The notes under the pieces: model-generated | The model's database searches: none | What the model saw: the letters and a program-made list of their open reading frames with translations, nothing else | Told to the model about the DNA's origin: nothing | Program-made: the position numbers and the translations under genes | In this document: positions 8,102 to 15,849 of the stretch, one piece after another | Position numbering within the stretch: position 1 is the stretch's first letter | Layout: the number at the start of each line of letters is the position of its first letter | NCBI GenBank assembly: GCA_964471535.1 | Contig: CAYYHA010000050.1 | Coordinates: 1 to 21,834 of the forward strand | Reading direction: 5' to 3' | Source of the DNA: CAYYHA01 sp964471535 | GTDB lineage: Bacteria; Myxococcota; Myxococcia; SLRQ01 | Length of the DNA stretch: 21,834 nt

Positions 8102-8142
8102 GCGCGCCTGCCGCTCCTGAAGGGGCGGGCCAGGTGGCGCGC
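8102..8142 (+). terminator. GC-rich hairpin downstream of tRNA-Ala
   Basis: GCGCGCC (8102-8108) and GGCGCGC (8136-8142) are perfect inverted repeats with a partly self-complementary interior, 16 nt after the tRNA. There is no U-run. It is a possible terminator or processing structure only; in DNA this GC-rich such pairs can arise by chance. Confidence 0.25.
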
Positions 8143-8212
8143 GCGGCACCCGTGAGGACGCTTCGCCGGCGCAGGCTCGAAGCCGGCGGGCTGCCGTGGT
8201 AGGCAGCGCGCC

Positions 8213-9187
8213 ATGAAGGTTTTCGTCACCGGCGCTACGGGCTTCGTCGGACGGCATCTGCTGCGTGCCCTGCTCGAGCGGGGCGACAGGGTGGTGGCAC
8301 TGCTGCGCCCCAGCGCGGACCGGAGCGTCCTTCCCCCGGGCGTCGAGACCGTGACCGGAGACGTCACAGACCCCGCTTCGGTCACCCAAGGGATGCGTGG
8401 GGCCGACCTCGTCTTCCACCTCGCAGGGATCCGGCGGGCGGCCCGCCGGGAGGTGTTCATGCGGGTGAACGCCGAGGGCACGCGCCACGTCGCCGAAGCG
8501 GCCGCGCGCCAGGAGACGCCGCCCCGGATCGTCTTCGCCGGATCGCTGGCCGCCACGGGGCCGGCCCGCGAGGGCAGGCCGGTTCGGGAGGAAGACCCGT
8601 TCCGACCCTTCGAATGGTACGGGGAGTCGAAGGCGCGGGCCGAGGAGATCCTCGCCTCCTACGGGGACCGGCTCCCGTGGACCTCCCTGCGGCCGCCGCG
8701 CATCCTCGGCCCGGGAGACGAGGAGAACAGGCCCTTCTTCAAGCTGGTCGCACGGGGGGTGCGCCTGGAGATCGGGGGGCCGCCGCGACCCATGTCGATG
8801 GTGGACGTGGCCGACGTGGTCCGGGCGCTCCTCCTCCTCGCCGAAGCGGAGGAGGCGGTGGGGGAGGCCTTCTTCGTTGCCGCCGAGGGGGCCCTCACCC
8901 TGGGCGAGTTGATGGACGCCGCCGGTGAGGCGCTCGGCGTGCGCCTGCGCCCGGTGCCGGTGCCGCCTGCGCTCCTCTGGACCTTGGCCACCCTCGCCGA
9001 CGGCGTGACCCGCCTCTCGGGCCGGCGCCTGCCCCTCAACCGGAAGCTGGCCCGGCAGCTCACCGCCCCGTCGTGGGAGTGTTCCTCCGAGAAGATCGAG
9101 ACCCGTCTCGGCTTCCGGCCCCGCGTGCCCCTGCTGGAGAGCGTGCGCGCCTCGGCGCGGTGGTATCGGGAGCAGGGGCTGGTCTGA
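8213..9187 (+). CDS. NAD(P)-dependent epimerase/dehydratase (extended SDR)
   Basis: The product is a cytoplasmic Rossmann-fold oxidoreductase of 324 residues, the usual length for extended SDRs. The nucleotide-binding motif TGATGFVG is at residues 6-13, DVTDP and FHLAG follow, the catalytic serine region is FAGSLAATG, and the catalytic pair is Y136/K140 in WYGESK. The downstream RPPRILGPGD and the C-terminal LGFRPRVPLLESV segment are typical of sugar epimerase / 3-beta-HSD / OleD-like members. The substrate cannot be read from sequence. It is followed after 136 nt by the HAD phosphatase and LarA-like genes on the same strand, so a role in the same lipid or small-molecule pathway is possible. 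No good ribosome site precedes the ATG, and no better in-frame upstream start was seen. Confidence 0.9.
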   Translation: MKVFVTGATGFVGRHLLRALLERGDRVVALLRPSADRSVLPPGVETVTGDVTDPASVTQGMRGADLVFHLAGIRRAARREVFMRVNAEGTRHVAEAAARQETPPRIVFAGSLAATGPAREGRPVREEDPFRPFEWYGESKARAEEILASYGDRLPWTSLRPPRILGPGDEENRPFFKLVARGVRLEIGGPPRPMSMVDVADVVRALLLLAEAEEAVGEAFFVAAEGALTLGELMDAAGEALGVRLRPVPVPPALLWTLATLADGVTRLSGRRLPLNRKLARQLTAPSWECSSEKIETRLGFRPRVPLLESVRASARWYREQGLV

Positions 9188-9192
9188 GGCCA

Positions 9193-9206
9193 CCGGCGGG
9201 CGCCGG
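9193..9206 (+). terminator. Small hairpin after the SDR gene
   Basis: CCGGC (9193-9197) and GCCGG (9202-9206) form a 5-bp stem with a 4-nt loop, 5 nt after the stop codon. There is no U-run. This is weak support for termination before the HAD-LarA pair. Confidence 0.2.
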
Positions 9207-9283
9207 CGTCGGTTGGTGCGGTCTCCACCGTTGGCGGGGTGCGTCGCGGAGGCCTCCGGCTCGCCGCCCCGGCGGACGCTCGC

Positions 9284-9313
9284 TTGACGCCCTCTCTCGC
9301 ACCCGGCTATCCC
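9284..9313 (+). promoter_or_regulatory. Candidate promoter of the HAD-LarA pair
   Basis: TTGACG (9284-9289, 5/6) is followed after 18 bases by TATCCC (9308-9313, 3/6), ending 10 bases before the ATG at 9324. The -35 is good and the -10 poor. Transcription would start within a few bases of the ATG. Confidence 0.33.
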
Positions 9314-9323
9314 ATGCCCTTCC

Positions 9324-10052
9324 ATGCATCCCTCGACCCCAGAGCGCACCGAAGCGCAGGATCTGGCGCAGGACGCGGCATCCGGTCCCCTGGAGGCGGC
9401 CTTTTTCGACGTGGACGGCACCATCGTGCGCACCAACCTGGTGCACCTCTATGCCTATTACGCCTTCAATACGGGGTCGCTCGCGGACACGGCGCGCCGC
9501 GCCGCCAAGCTCTTCGCCTCGATCCCTGCCTGGTGGGCGGTGGACAAGGTGAGCCGCCGCAAGTTCAACGAGGCCTTCTTCAAGAGCTACGAGGGCCTAT
9601 CCATCGACCGCCTCGAGGTCCTCTCACGAGAACTCTTCGACGAGGTTCTGAAGGACGCGCTCTTTCCCCGCACCCTGCGTCTCATCGAAGGCGCCCGGCG
9701 GCAGGGGGCGAAGATCGTGATCGTGACCGGGGCGCTCGACTTCTCCATCCGGCCCCTCGCCGAGTACCTGCAGGCGGACGATCTCATTGCAAACAAGATG
9801 GAGTTCGTGCGCCACAAGGCGACCGGCCGCGTGGTGCCGCCGCTGGTCGAGGGCGCGAGCAAGGCGGCCCACATCCGCACCTGGGCGGAGCGCCACGGAG
9901 TGAACCTCTCCCGGTGTGCCGCCTACACCGACTCCTGGTCGGACTACCCGATGCTGGCCATCGTGGGGCATCCCACCGCAGTCAGCCCGGATTTGCGCCT
10001 GCGTGCAGCGGCCAACCGCTACCGCTGGCCCATCGTCGAGGTGAAGGAGTAG
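9324..10052 (+). CDS. HAD-IB family phosphatase (SerB-like)
   Basis: The product has 242 residues and is probably cytoplasmic. Motif I is FFDVDGT with nucleophile D29 and acid/base D31. Motif II is IVIVTGA. Motif III is the lysine in GASKAAHI. Motif IV is YTDSWSDYPML with its two metal-binding aspartates. The helical cap after motif I and the overall length match the HAD-IB subfamily that includes phosphoserine phosphatase-like and lipid-head-group phosphatases. Catalysis of phosphate-monoester hydrolysis is well supported; the substrate is unknown. The stop is 3 nt before the start of the LarA-like gene and the ribosome site of that gene lies inside this one, so the two form an operon. The start is ATG 9324; an ATG at 9314 is in another frame. 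Confidence 0.92.
   Translation: MHPSTPERTEAQDLAQDAASGPLEAAFFDVDGTIVRTNLVHLYAYYAFNTGSLADTARRAAKLFASIPAWWAVDKVSRRKFNEAFFKSYEGLSIDRLEVLSRELFDEVLKDALFPRTLRLIEGARRQGAKIVIVTGALDFSIRPLAEYLQADDLIANKMEFVRHKATGRVVPPLVEGASKAAHIRTWAERHGVNLSRCAAYTDSWSDYPMLAIVGHPTAVSPDLRLRAAANRYRWPIVEVKE
10043..10049 (+). promoter_or_regulatory. Ribosome-binding site of the LarA-like gene
   Basis: GAAGGAG lies 6 nt before ATG 10056 and within the last codons of the HAD gene. It is one of the few clear Shine-Dalgarno sequences in the window and supports translational coupling. Confidence 0.6.
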
Positions 10053-10055
10053 GAG

Positions 10056-11690
10056 ATGGCATGGCTTTCCCGAAGCGGTGACGCCGCCCGGCCTCTTGCG
10101 GACCGGCTCGAGGAGGAGCGGCTGGTCGTCACCATCGAGGAGGATTCGGCACCGCGCATCCTGCACTTCGGTGAGGATTTCCTTCTCGCCGACCTGCCGC
10201 TGGGCACCCGTGTCGTCTACCCCCGCCCCCCCTTGCCGGGGGTGGCGAATCCGACCGCAGCCATTCGGTGGGCGCTCAACCACCCCCATGAGATGGATCC
10301 CTTCCATGCCCATCTGCGGCCGGGCATGAAGCTCACCATCGCCATGGACGACATCTCGCTGCCGCTGCCCTGGGTGCGCCAGCCCGATCCTAGGCAGCGC
10401 ATCCTGGAGATCGTGCTGCAGCAGGCGGCCGATGCCGGGGTCGACGACATCGAGCTCATCATCGCCACCGCGCTCCACCGGCGGATGACCGCCGCCGAGG
10501 TGCGCCACATGGTGGGGGACCGGATCTTCGATGCGTACTGGCCCGACCGGCTCTACAACCACGACGCCGAGGACCGGGACGCCTTCGTCACCCTGGGGAA
10601 GACCCGCCACGGCGAGATCTGCCAGCTCCCCAAGCGCGTGGTCGAAAGCGACCTGCTCGTCTACGTGAACATCAACCTGGTGCCCATGGATGGGGGGCAC
10701 AAGTCGGTGGGGGTGGGGCTCGGCACCTATGAGGTGCTGAAGGCCCACCACAACCCGGAGACGATCCGCAAGTCGGACTCCTACATGGATCCGGAGAACT
10801 CCGAGCTGCACCGATCCTGCAACCGGATCGGGAAGATCGTCGACGAGCACGTGAAGGTCTTCCACATCGAGACGGCGCTCAACAACCGCATGTACGACTC
10901 CACCCTCGACTTCCTCGCGAAGAACGAGGATCACTTCACCGACTTCGACCGGCTGAAGTTCCGCGGCATGCAAGAGGCCCTAAAGCGCATGCCCCGCAAG
11001 GCGAAGCGCAAGCTCTTCCACTCGGTGCCGGCGCCCTATGAGATCACGGCGGTGCACGCGGGGGCCACCGAGCCGGTGCACGAGGCGATTCTGGAGGCCT
11101 GTTGGCGGCAATATGCCATCCCGCTGAAGGGGCAGTCCGATGTGGTGATCACCGGCATCCCCTATCTTTCCCCCTACAACGTCAATTCCATCCTGAACCC
11201 GCTCTTGGTGCAGGTGATGGCGCTGGGCTACTTCCACAACATGTACCGGGGCAGACCGGTGCTGAAGAAGGGCGGCGTGCTCATCGTCAGCCATCCCTGC
11301 TACGACGAGTTCCATCCACAGCACCATCCGAGCTACATCGAGTTCTTCCACCGGCTCCTACCCGAGACGCGCGACGCAGTGGCGCTGATGGAACGCTACC
11401 AGGACGACTTCGCCCACGACCCCACCTATGTGGAGATGTACCGGAGCGGGCATGCCTACCACGGCGCGCACCCCTTCTACATGTGGTACTGGGGCGAGAA
11501 CGGCCGGCAGCACGTGGGCAAGGTGATCTGCGTCGGCGCCGAGAGCCCGTACGTGACCGAAATCCTCGGCTGGGATCGGGCCGACACGGTGGCCGAGGCG
11601 CTCTCGATGGCGCGAAGCTACCTGGGCCGCAACCCGGAGGTGACCGTGCTGCACCAGCCGCCCATCTTCACCTGCGACGTGGAGGCGTGA
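10056..11690 (+). CDS. Divergent LarA-like (DUF2088) protein
   Basis: The product has 544 residues, about 120 more than lactate racemase LarA. LarA enzymes use a nickel-pincer nucleotide attached to a lysine. The region is recognisable here: IIATALHRRMTAAE gives H141 (LarA H108), DGGHKSVGVG gives K216 (cofactor lysine K184) and KAHHN gives H232 (Ni ligand H200), with the same 16-residue spacing from K to H. Two LarA residues seem changed: the second catalytic His (H174) falls at Ile206/Asn207, and the Arg of SDHTRP is Leu in MDDISLP (about 97-103). It may therefore act on a substrate other than lactate, or not racemise. The C-terminal third (about 350-544) is rich in His/Tyr (HPCYDEFHPQHHP; HAYHGAHPFYMWYWGE). 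It sits in an operon with the HAD phosphatase. No larB/larC/larE cofactor genes are in view. Family confident, reaction unknown. Confidence 0.85.
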   Translation: MAWLSRSGDAARPLADRLEEERLVVTIEEDSAPRILHFGEDFLLADLPLGTRVVYPRPPLPGVANPTAAIRWALNHPHEMDPFHAHLRPGMKLTIAMDDISLPLPWVRQPDPRQRILEIVLQQAADAGVDDIELIIATALHRRMTAAEVRHMVGDRIFDAYWPDRLYNHDAEDRDAFVTLGKTRHGEICQLPKRVVESDLLVYVNINLVPMDGGHKSVGVGLGTYEVLKAHHNPETIRKSDSYMDPENSELHRSCNRIGKIVDEHVKVFHIETALNNRMYDSTLDFLAKNEDHFTDFDRLKFRGMQEALKRMPRKAKRKLFHSVPAPYEITAVHAGATEPVHEAILEACWRQYAIPLKGQSDVVITGIPYLSPYNVNSILNPLLVQVMALGYFHNMYRGRPVLKKGGVLIVSHPCYDEFHPQHHPSYIEFFHRLLPETRDAVALMERYQDDFAHDPTYVEMYRSGHAYHGAHPFYMWYWGENGRQHVGKVICVGAESPYVTEILGWDRADTVAEALSMARSYLGRNPEVTVLHQPPIFTCDVEA

Positions 11691-11730
11691 CCGGCTGGGG
11701 TCCGGCGCGACCACGCTCGCTGCCACCGGC

Positions 11731-11748
11731 CGCTGCGGCCCCGCAGCG
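11731..11748. terminator. Hairpin between convergent genes
   Basis: CGCTGCGG (11731-11738) and CCGCAGCG (11741-11748) are perfect 8-bp inverted repeats around CC, in the 60-nt gap between the LarA-like gene and the convergent secreted-protein gene. The position fits a bidirectional terminator. There is no U-run on either strand. Confidence 0.45.
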
Positions 11749-11750
11749 CA

Positions 11751-13277
11751 CTACTGGCAGTAGCCTAGGTCCTCGCGCCAGTGGATGGCGCCGTCGAAGT
11801 ACACGTCGCTGCCCTGGATGCGGTAGGCGATGGTCTCCACCACCTGCCCGCCGCGCCGGACCACGATCCGACCCGCCTGCGGCGTGCCCACGGCCTCCCA
11901 CCGGGCAACCGTGCTGTGCTGGGACGCGCCGGTGGCATCGACGTAGGAATCGGCGTAACCGTCACCCGTGGTGTCGTAGCCCTGACTCGACGAGACACCG
12001 CTCGACTCGGAGGAGAAGAACCGTCCGTCGGGGCACAGGGCCAAATCGCTCTCCCGGACCACCGTCACACCGAAGTTCGTCGATCCGCCGCCCGTCTTCC
12101 ACTCGCCGGCGAGCATCCGGGCGACAGCGGGGTTGCCACCTGCCTTCGGCAAGTGCGCCGAGCGGGCAATCTGGTCGACGCGTCTTGCGAGCTGGGGAAA
12201 CTTGGGAACGGTGGTCAGGCCAAAGACGATCAGTGTTCCCGAGTTCGCGGAGACGACGACCACGCGGCCCTTGACGGGCACGCCATCGGCAGCGACGGCG
12301 GAGATCTGCATCGGCAGGAGGTAGCCGCCCTTCACCTTCGCGGGCGAGCCGGTTTCGAGCGTGGCGCTCGGCGGAAGCTCGCCGCCCAGCGCGCGGCGGA
12401 CCGCTTCCGAAGCCGCCTGCGGATCCCTGGGGAGGGTGTCGAAGAGGTGACGAACGACGATGAGGCCTGCCTCCTTCGTGCTGCCGAGGGCCACCCCCTC
12501 GCTGCCCACCTGCTTCACCTCCCAGGTCGGCGGGCGGCGGAACCGAAAGCCCGTGGGATGCTGGTAGGTCTTCCCCCGCGCCGCGCCGCGCCCGACGGGG
12601 GGAACGTTGCCCGCAGGTGCGGGGGGGCCGCGATGCGCCGGCGCCTCGAGCCCGGCGGCCCCGACCGGCCCGGCGCCGCTGCCGCCGCGTTCGCCCCTCT
12701 CGCTGGGGCGCGGCGCCTCCGGCGGCGGCGCACCCCACGGCCCGTCTGGCCCGGGCTGCGGCCGGGGCGGCACCTCCTCGGCCCGGTATGCTCCTTCGCC
12801 TTCGGGCGCAGGCGGCGCGTTCGGCGCCGGGCCGGCCGCATCCTGTGGCGCCTCCGCCTCGGAGGGCGGCGGCGCGACCGACGCCTCTTGGGAGGGGTCG
12901 GCGACGTCGAGCTGTGGCAGCGCCGCCGTCCGCGAGACTCGGGTGAGGAGGCTCGCATCTCCGCCGCAGGCAAAGCGAAGGCGTTTTCCCTTCGGCGTCA
13001 GCGAGCATCCCTCCTCGAGCTCGATGCGCCGCCCGGCGACGCGTGCCTTCATCTCCACCGGGAAGCCGTCGGAGGTGATCACCACCCGGGCTCGGCCCCC
13101 CTTCACCTGCACGGCGACTTCGATCCCGTCGCCGCGCCAGGTGCCCTGCGCCGGATGCGCCTTCGCCGCGGCGAGGCCCGGCACGAGCCCGGTGAGCAGG
13201 AGTGCGATGAGCCCAATAGGCCCAGGCCTGCCGCCAAAGGCCGCTTTGAAACGCACGGAAACTCGTGTCGCGTGCAT
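11751..13277 (-). CDS. Secreted protein with Pro-rich linker and beta-rich C-terminal domain
   Basis: The product has 508 residues. The signal peptide core is GLIALLLTGLVPGLAAA, with likely cleavage near residues 38-40, so it is exported. Residues about 42-108 form a small beta-rich domain (GTWRGDGIEVAVQVKGG). A Pro/Ala/Gly/Glu linker follows (about 120-235), low in complexity and probably disordered. Residues about 238-375 start HPTGFRFRRPPTWEV and resemble PsbP/DUF1795-like folds. The C-terminal 120 residues (LAGEWKTGGG, LCPDGRFF, ending GYCQ) have the look of a calycin/lipocalin-like beta-barrel, with Cys residues that could pair outside the cytoplasm. No catalytic residues are recognised, so a ligand-binding or structural envelope role is only a guess. 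GGGGGAAGAAGG precedes the ATG. The gene is 160 nt from the upstream gene and may have its own promoter. Confidence 0.75.
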   Translation of the reverse strand: MHATRVSVRFKAAFGGRPGPIGLIALLLTGLVPGLAAAKAHPAQGTWRGDGIEVAVQVKGGRARVVITSDGFPVEMKARVAGRRIELEEGCSLTPKGKRLRFACGGDASLLTRVSRTAALPQLDVADPSQEASVAPPPSEAEAPQDAAGPAPNAPPAPEGEGAYRAEEVPPRPQPGPDGPWGAPPPEAPRPSERGERGGSGAGPVGAAGLEAPAHRGPPAPAGNVPPVGRGAARGKTYQHPTGFRFRRPPTWEVKQVGSEGVALGSTKEAGLIVVRHLFDTLPRDPQAASEAVRRALGGELPPSATLETGSPAKVKGGYLLPMQISAVAADGVPVKGRVVVVSANSGTLIVFGLTTVPKFPQLARRVDQIARSAHLPKAGGNPAVARMLAGEWKTGGGSTNFGVTVVRESDLALCPDGRFFSSESSGVSSSQGYDTTGDGYADSYVDATGASQHSTVARWEAVGTPQAGRIVVRRGGQVVETIAYRIQGSDVYFDGAIHWREDLGYCQ

Positions 13278-13388
13278 CCTTCTTCCCCCTTTCGTCCGTG
13301 GGAGGCGCAGCCGGTGCCTCGCTGCAGCCCGCGTGGCCGTTCGCCGCGGGCCGGGCGCCGAGTCTAAGGGACCCGTCGCAGCGCGGCA

Positions 13389-13408
13389 ACGCCCGGGGCC
13401 CCGGGCGT
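13389..13408 (-). terminator. Perfect 20-bp GC palindrome between minus-strand genes
   Basis: The arm ACGCCCGGGG (13389-13398) is followed at once by its exact reverse complement (13399-13408). It lies 29 nt beyond the stop of the minus-strand gene at 13438 and 111 nt before the start at 13277. As RNA it folds to 8 bp with a GGCC loop. It could terminate the upstream gene or be a binding site. The rest of the 160-nt gap shows nothing clear. Confidence 0.45.
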
Positions 13409-13437
13409 AGGTGGTGTGTGCGGCGCCGGTCGCCCCC

Positions 13438-14541
13438 CTACGGCGGGGTGACGCGGAGGAGCACGGCTCGCAGCTCGTCGGCCAAGGCGCGGATGTCGTC
13501 GGGGCGTAGGGTCGCGACCGAAAGGGCGCGGTGGCGCCGCAGCCACTCGTCGAGGTCCGGGTCGCGGCCGATGAGGGTGCGCGCCGCGCGCAGCAGCTCC
13601 TCCAAGGCAGCCGGCCCCGCTTCGGTATCTTCGACCAGATCTAGGTCGTCGAGGAGCCGTTCCACCCGGGCCAGGGCACCACGGTCGTGGAGGACCAGGG
13701 TCTCCCGCTCGTTGAGCACCCGAAAGCCATCGAGCACCCCGAGCAGCTGCTCGATGGGCGCCGCGAGCGCCGCTCCGTCCCGCTCCGGCGCACCGAGGGC
13801 ATCGTGGAGGGCCCGGCGGCACGCGAGGAGGGCGCGCTTGTCCGCCGCACGCACCACCGACCACGGCCTCCCGTACATGAACTTCGCGAGCAGCCGCAGC
13901 GTCTTGCGGGCCCGCTCCGCCGGGTCGGGCTCCGTCTCCAGGAGGTCTTCGACGTCCCACTTCAGCCGGTGCACCGCCCGGCGGAGGATCATGCCCTCGG
14001 CCGTCTCCCGGAGGAAGAAGGGAACCACCTCGTCCTTTCGCACCTCGCCAAAGGCGGAGGCGGCGAGGTGCACCATGTCGGCGATCGCGTTGCGGAAGCG
14101 TCCGCGGAAGGACTGCAGGTGGTTCAGCAGGTTCCAGCGGTCGGCCATGATGCTCGGGTCGCGCATGGTGCGGCCGAAGCGGGTCACCTCCTCCTTCAGG
14201 CGGCCCTCGATCCGGCGGATGCGCCGAAAGGCCTCCTGCATCGCCCGCTGCTGGGGATCGGCGCTCTCTGGCGGCGCCTCGTCGGGGAGCTTCGTGCGCA
14301 GGGTCTCGAGCAGGGCGTTGACGGTCTCCAGCGTCCGGCCGATCACCGGCGCGAGGTGCTCCCAGGCGTCCAGATCCGCGGGCACGTCGGCCTCGTCCAC
14401 CTCGTAGGCGGAGAGATCGAGCGTGCCCAGCGCATCGATGGCGATGGCGCTCTCCGCGAAGAGCAGCGCCAGGCGCTCACGGTCCTCGCTGTCCGGTGCG
14501 AGGAGCAGGACCTCCTCCAGGGCTTCGGGTAGATCCGCCAT
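13438..14541 (-). CDS. All-helical protein of unknown function
   Basis: The product has 367 residues with no signal peptide, no membrane segment and no catalytic motif that I recognise. It is rich in Leu, Arg, Glu and Asp throughout, with long amphipathic helices, for example AMQEAFRRIRRIEGRLKEEV (about 104-123) and a Leu-rich C-terminal third. It is probably cytoplasmic and possibly a scaffold or regulator. GGGGGGAAG precedes the ATG. It is preceded by the FAD monooxygenase gene (54-nt gap) and polX (51 nt before that), all on the minus strand, so the three may be cotranscribed. A GC palindrome follows its stop. GC-rich codon usage agrees with a real gene; the opposite-strand frames across it are shadows. 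Confidence 0.72.
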   Translation of the reverse strand: MADLPEALEEVLLLAPDSEDRERLALLFAESAIAIDALGTLDLSAYEVDEADVPADLDAWEHLAPVIGRTLETVNALLETLRTKLPDEAPPESADPQQRAMQEAFRRIRRIEGRLKEEVTRFGRTMRDPSIMADRWNLLNHLQSFRGRFRNAIADMVHLAASAFGEVRKDEVVPFFLRETAEGMILRRAVHRLKWDVEDLLETEPDPAERARKTLRLLAKFMYGRPWSVVRAADKRALLACRRALHDALGAPERDGAALAAPIEQLLGVLDGFRVLNERETLVLHDRGALARVERLLDDLDLVEDTEAGPAALEELLRAARTLIGRDPDLDEWLRRHRALSVATLRPDDIRALADELRAVLLRVTPP

Positions 14542-14595
14542 CTTCCCCCCCGGGGTTCTACCACGGGTGGCAGGGGAGGGAACGGCTCCGCCGCG

Positions 14596-15798
14596 CTAGG
14601 CGCGGCGCTCGTCCTGGAAGAAGGGCAGCTCCCGCGGATTGTATCCCACCGACAACAAGCGGTCGCGGCGCCCCCACGACGGGTGCCGTTCTCCGGCCGC
14701 GAGTGCCGCGCGCAGAAGGCGCCGGCGAAGCGGCGAGGCGGAGGAAAACCATGCCCCGACCTGTCGCGAAGCGCGTTGGAGGCGCTCCACGAAGGGCCGC
14801 CGGATCTCCAGGTATCGACGCGCCACCGACCCATCGGCCTGGAGGAAGGCTTCGCCAAGGAGGCGCGCGAGCACGTAGGCGTCCATCATGGCGCTGTTGG
14901 CCCCCTGGCCGAGGTTCGGCGTCATCGCATGGGCCGCGTCGCCCACCAGGAACGCGGGCGGATCACACCACTTGCGGCACCGCACCTCACGGATCTCGTC
15001 GTAGTGCACGGCGTCCCAGTGCTCTATGGCCTCGAGCACACGCCGCACCACGGGACCGGCGGGGGCCCAGCTCTCGATCCACGCCGCACGTTCCGAGCGG
15101 CGCACGTGCTCCCACCGGCCGAAGGGCGCGGTGCAATAGAAGTAGGTGCGACCGCCGGGCAGAGGGGCCAGGCCAAAGCGCCGCCCGTCGGCGAGTCCGT
15201 ACTCGTGGGCCGCTCCGGCCTCCGTCTCTACCGCGGCGACGCCCCGCAGGTACGCCTGTCCCACGGGCACCACCCGTTCCGGTAGGCCCAGGCTCCTGCG
15301 GACCATCGAGTGGACTCCGTCCGCGCCGACGAGGCAATCCACGGTGTGGGTCTGCCGGGTGTGTTCGAAGCCGAGCGAGAGGGTATCCCGGGAGCGTTCG
15401 ATCCGAGCGAGCCGGTGTCCGTAGCGGACGGAGATGCCCGCTGCCCGGGCGGCGTCGAGGAGCACGTCGAGGAGCTTGGAGCGAAGGATGACCGCCGCCT
15501 GATCGTGGGGGGGTGGCAGGCCCGAGAGGTCGCGCACGAAGGGGGTGGGGCGCTCGCTCATGTGCAGCTCGAGCCGGCGGATGGGAACGATGTGGGGGCC
15601 GATCGCCTCGAGGAGCCCCAGGGCGGAGAGCACGCGCAGGCCGTTGCCGTGGAGGAGCAGCCCGCCTCCGCCTCGTCGTGGCTCCGGGGCCTGCTCGTAG
15701 ACGGTGATGCGACGGCCGGCACCGCGGTGGGCGCGGGCGAAGACGAGGCCCGCAGGGCCGGCGCCGACGACGGCAATCTCTTTCGGTGGCGGTTGCAT
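14596..15798 (-). CDS. FAD-dependent monooxygenase (class A, UbiH/PHBH-like)
   Basis: The product has 400 residues, normal for single-component flavoprotein monooxygenases that hydroxylate aromatic or quinone-like substrates using NAD(P)H and O2. The N-terminal FAD-binding motif is VVGAGPAG (about 10-17), with the acidic E at the end of beta-2 in VYEQ. The mid-protein DG motif is CLVGADGVHS. The second FAD motif is FLVGDAAHAMTPNLGQGAN, with the conserved GD and the P-N-LGQG that follows. There is no signal peptide. The substrate is unknown; neighbours do not identify a pathway. It lies 51 nt downstream of polX on the minus strand and 54 nt upstream of the helical-protein gene. The ATG at 15798 gives the correct distance to the FAD motif; no upstream alternative is needed. 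Confidence 0.92.
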   Translation of the reverse strand: MQPPPKEIAVVGAGPAGLVFARAHRGAGRRITVYEQAPEPRRGGGGLLLHGNGLRVLSALGLLEAIGPHIVPIRRLELHMSERPTPFVRDLSGLPPPHDQAAVILRSKLLDVLLDAARAAGISVRYGHRLARIERSRDTLSLGFEHTRQTHTVDCLVGADGVHSMVRRSLGLPERVVPVGQAYLRGVAAVETEAGAAHEYGLADGRRFGLAPLPGGRTYFYCTAPFGRWEHVRRSERAAWIESWAPAGPVVRRVLEAIEHWDAVHYDEIREVRCRKWCDPPAFLVGDAAHAMTPNLGQGANSAMMDAYVLARLLGEAFLQADGSVARRYLEIRRPFVERLQRASRQVGAWFSSASPLRRRLLRAALAAGERHPSWGRRDRLLSVGYNPRELPFFQDERRA

Positions 15799-15849
15799 CG
15801 GCGGGTGGGGTGGAGACCGAGGCGTCCGGCAGCGGCGCGCGCGGTCGCT

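Noticed and set aside
8102..8142. tRNA-adjacent attachment site or integrated element
   Set aside because: No integrase, no duplicated tRNA 3' end and no change in base composition are visible beside the tRNA. The inverted repeat alone does not support it.
12600..12870. Pro/Gly/Ala-rich stretch as a separate gene or frameshift in the secreted protein
   Set aside because: The minus-strand frame continues unbroken through it and recognisable folded regions lie on both sides, so it is best read as a disordered linker.
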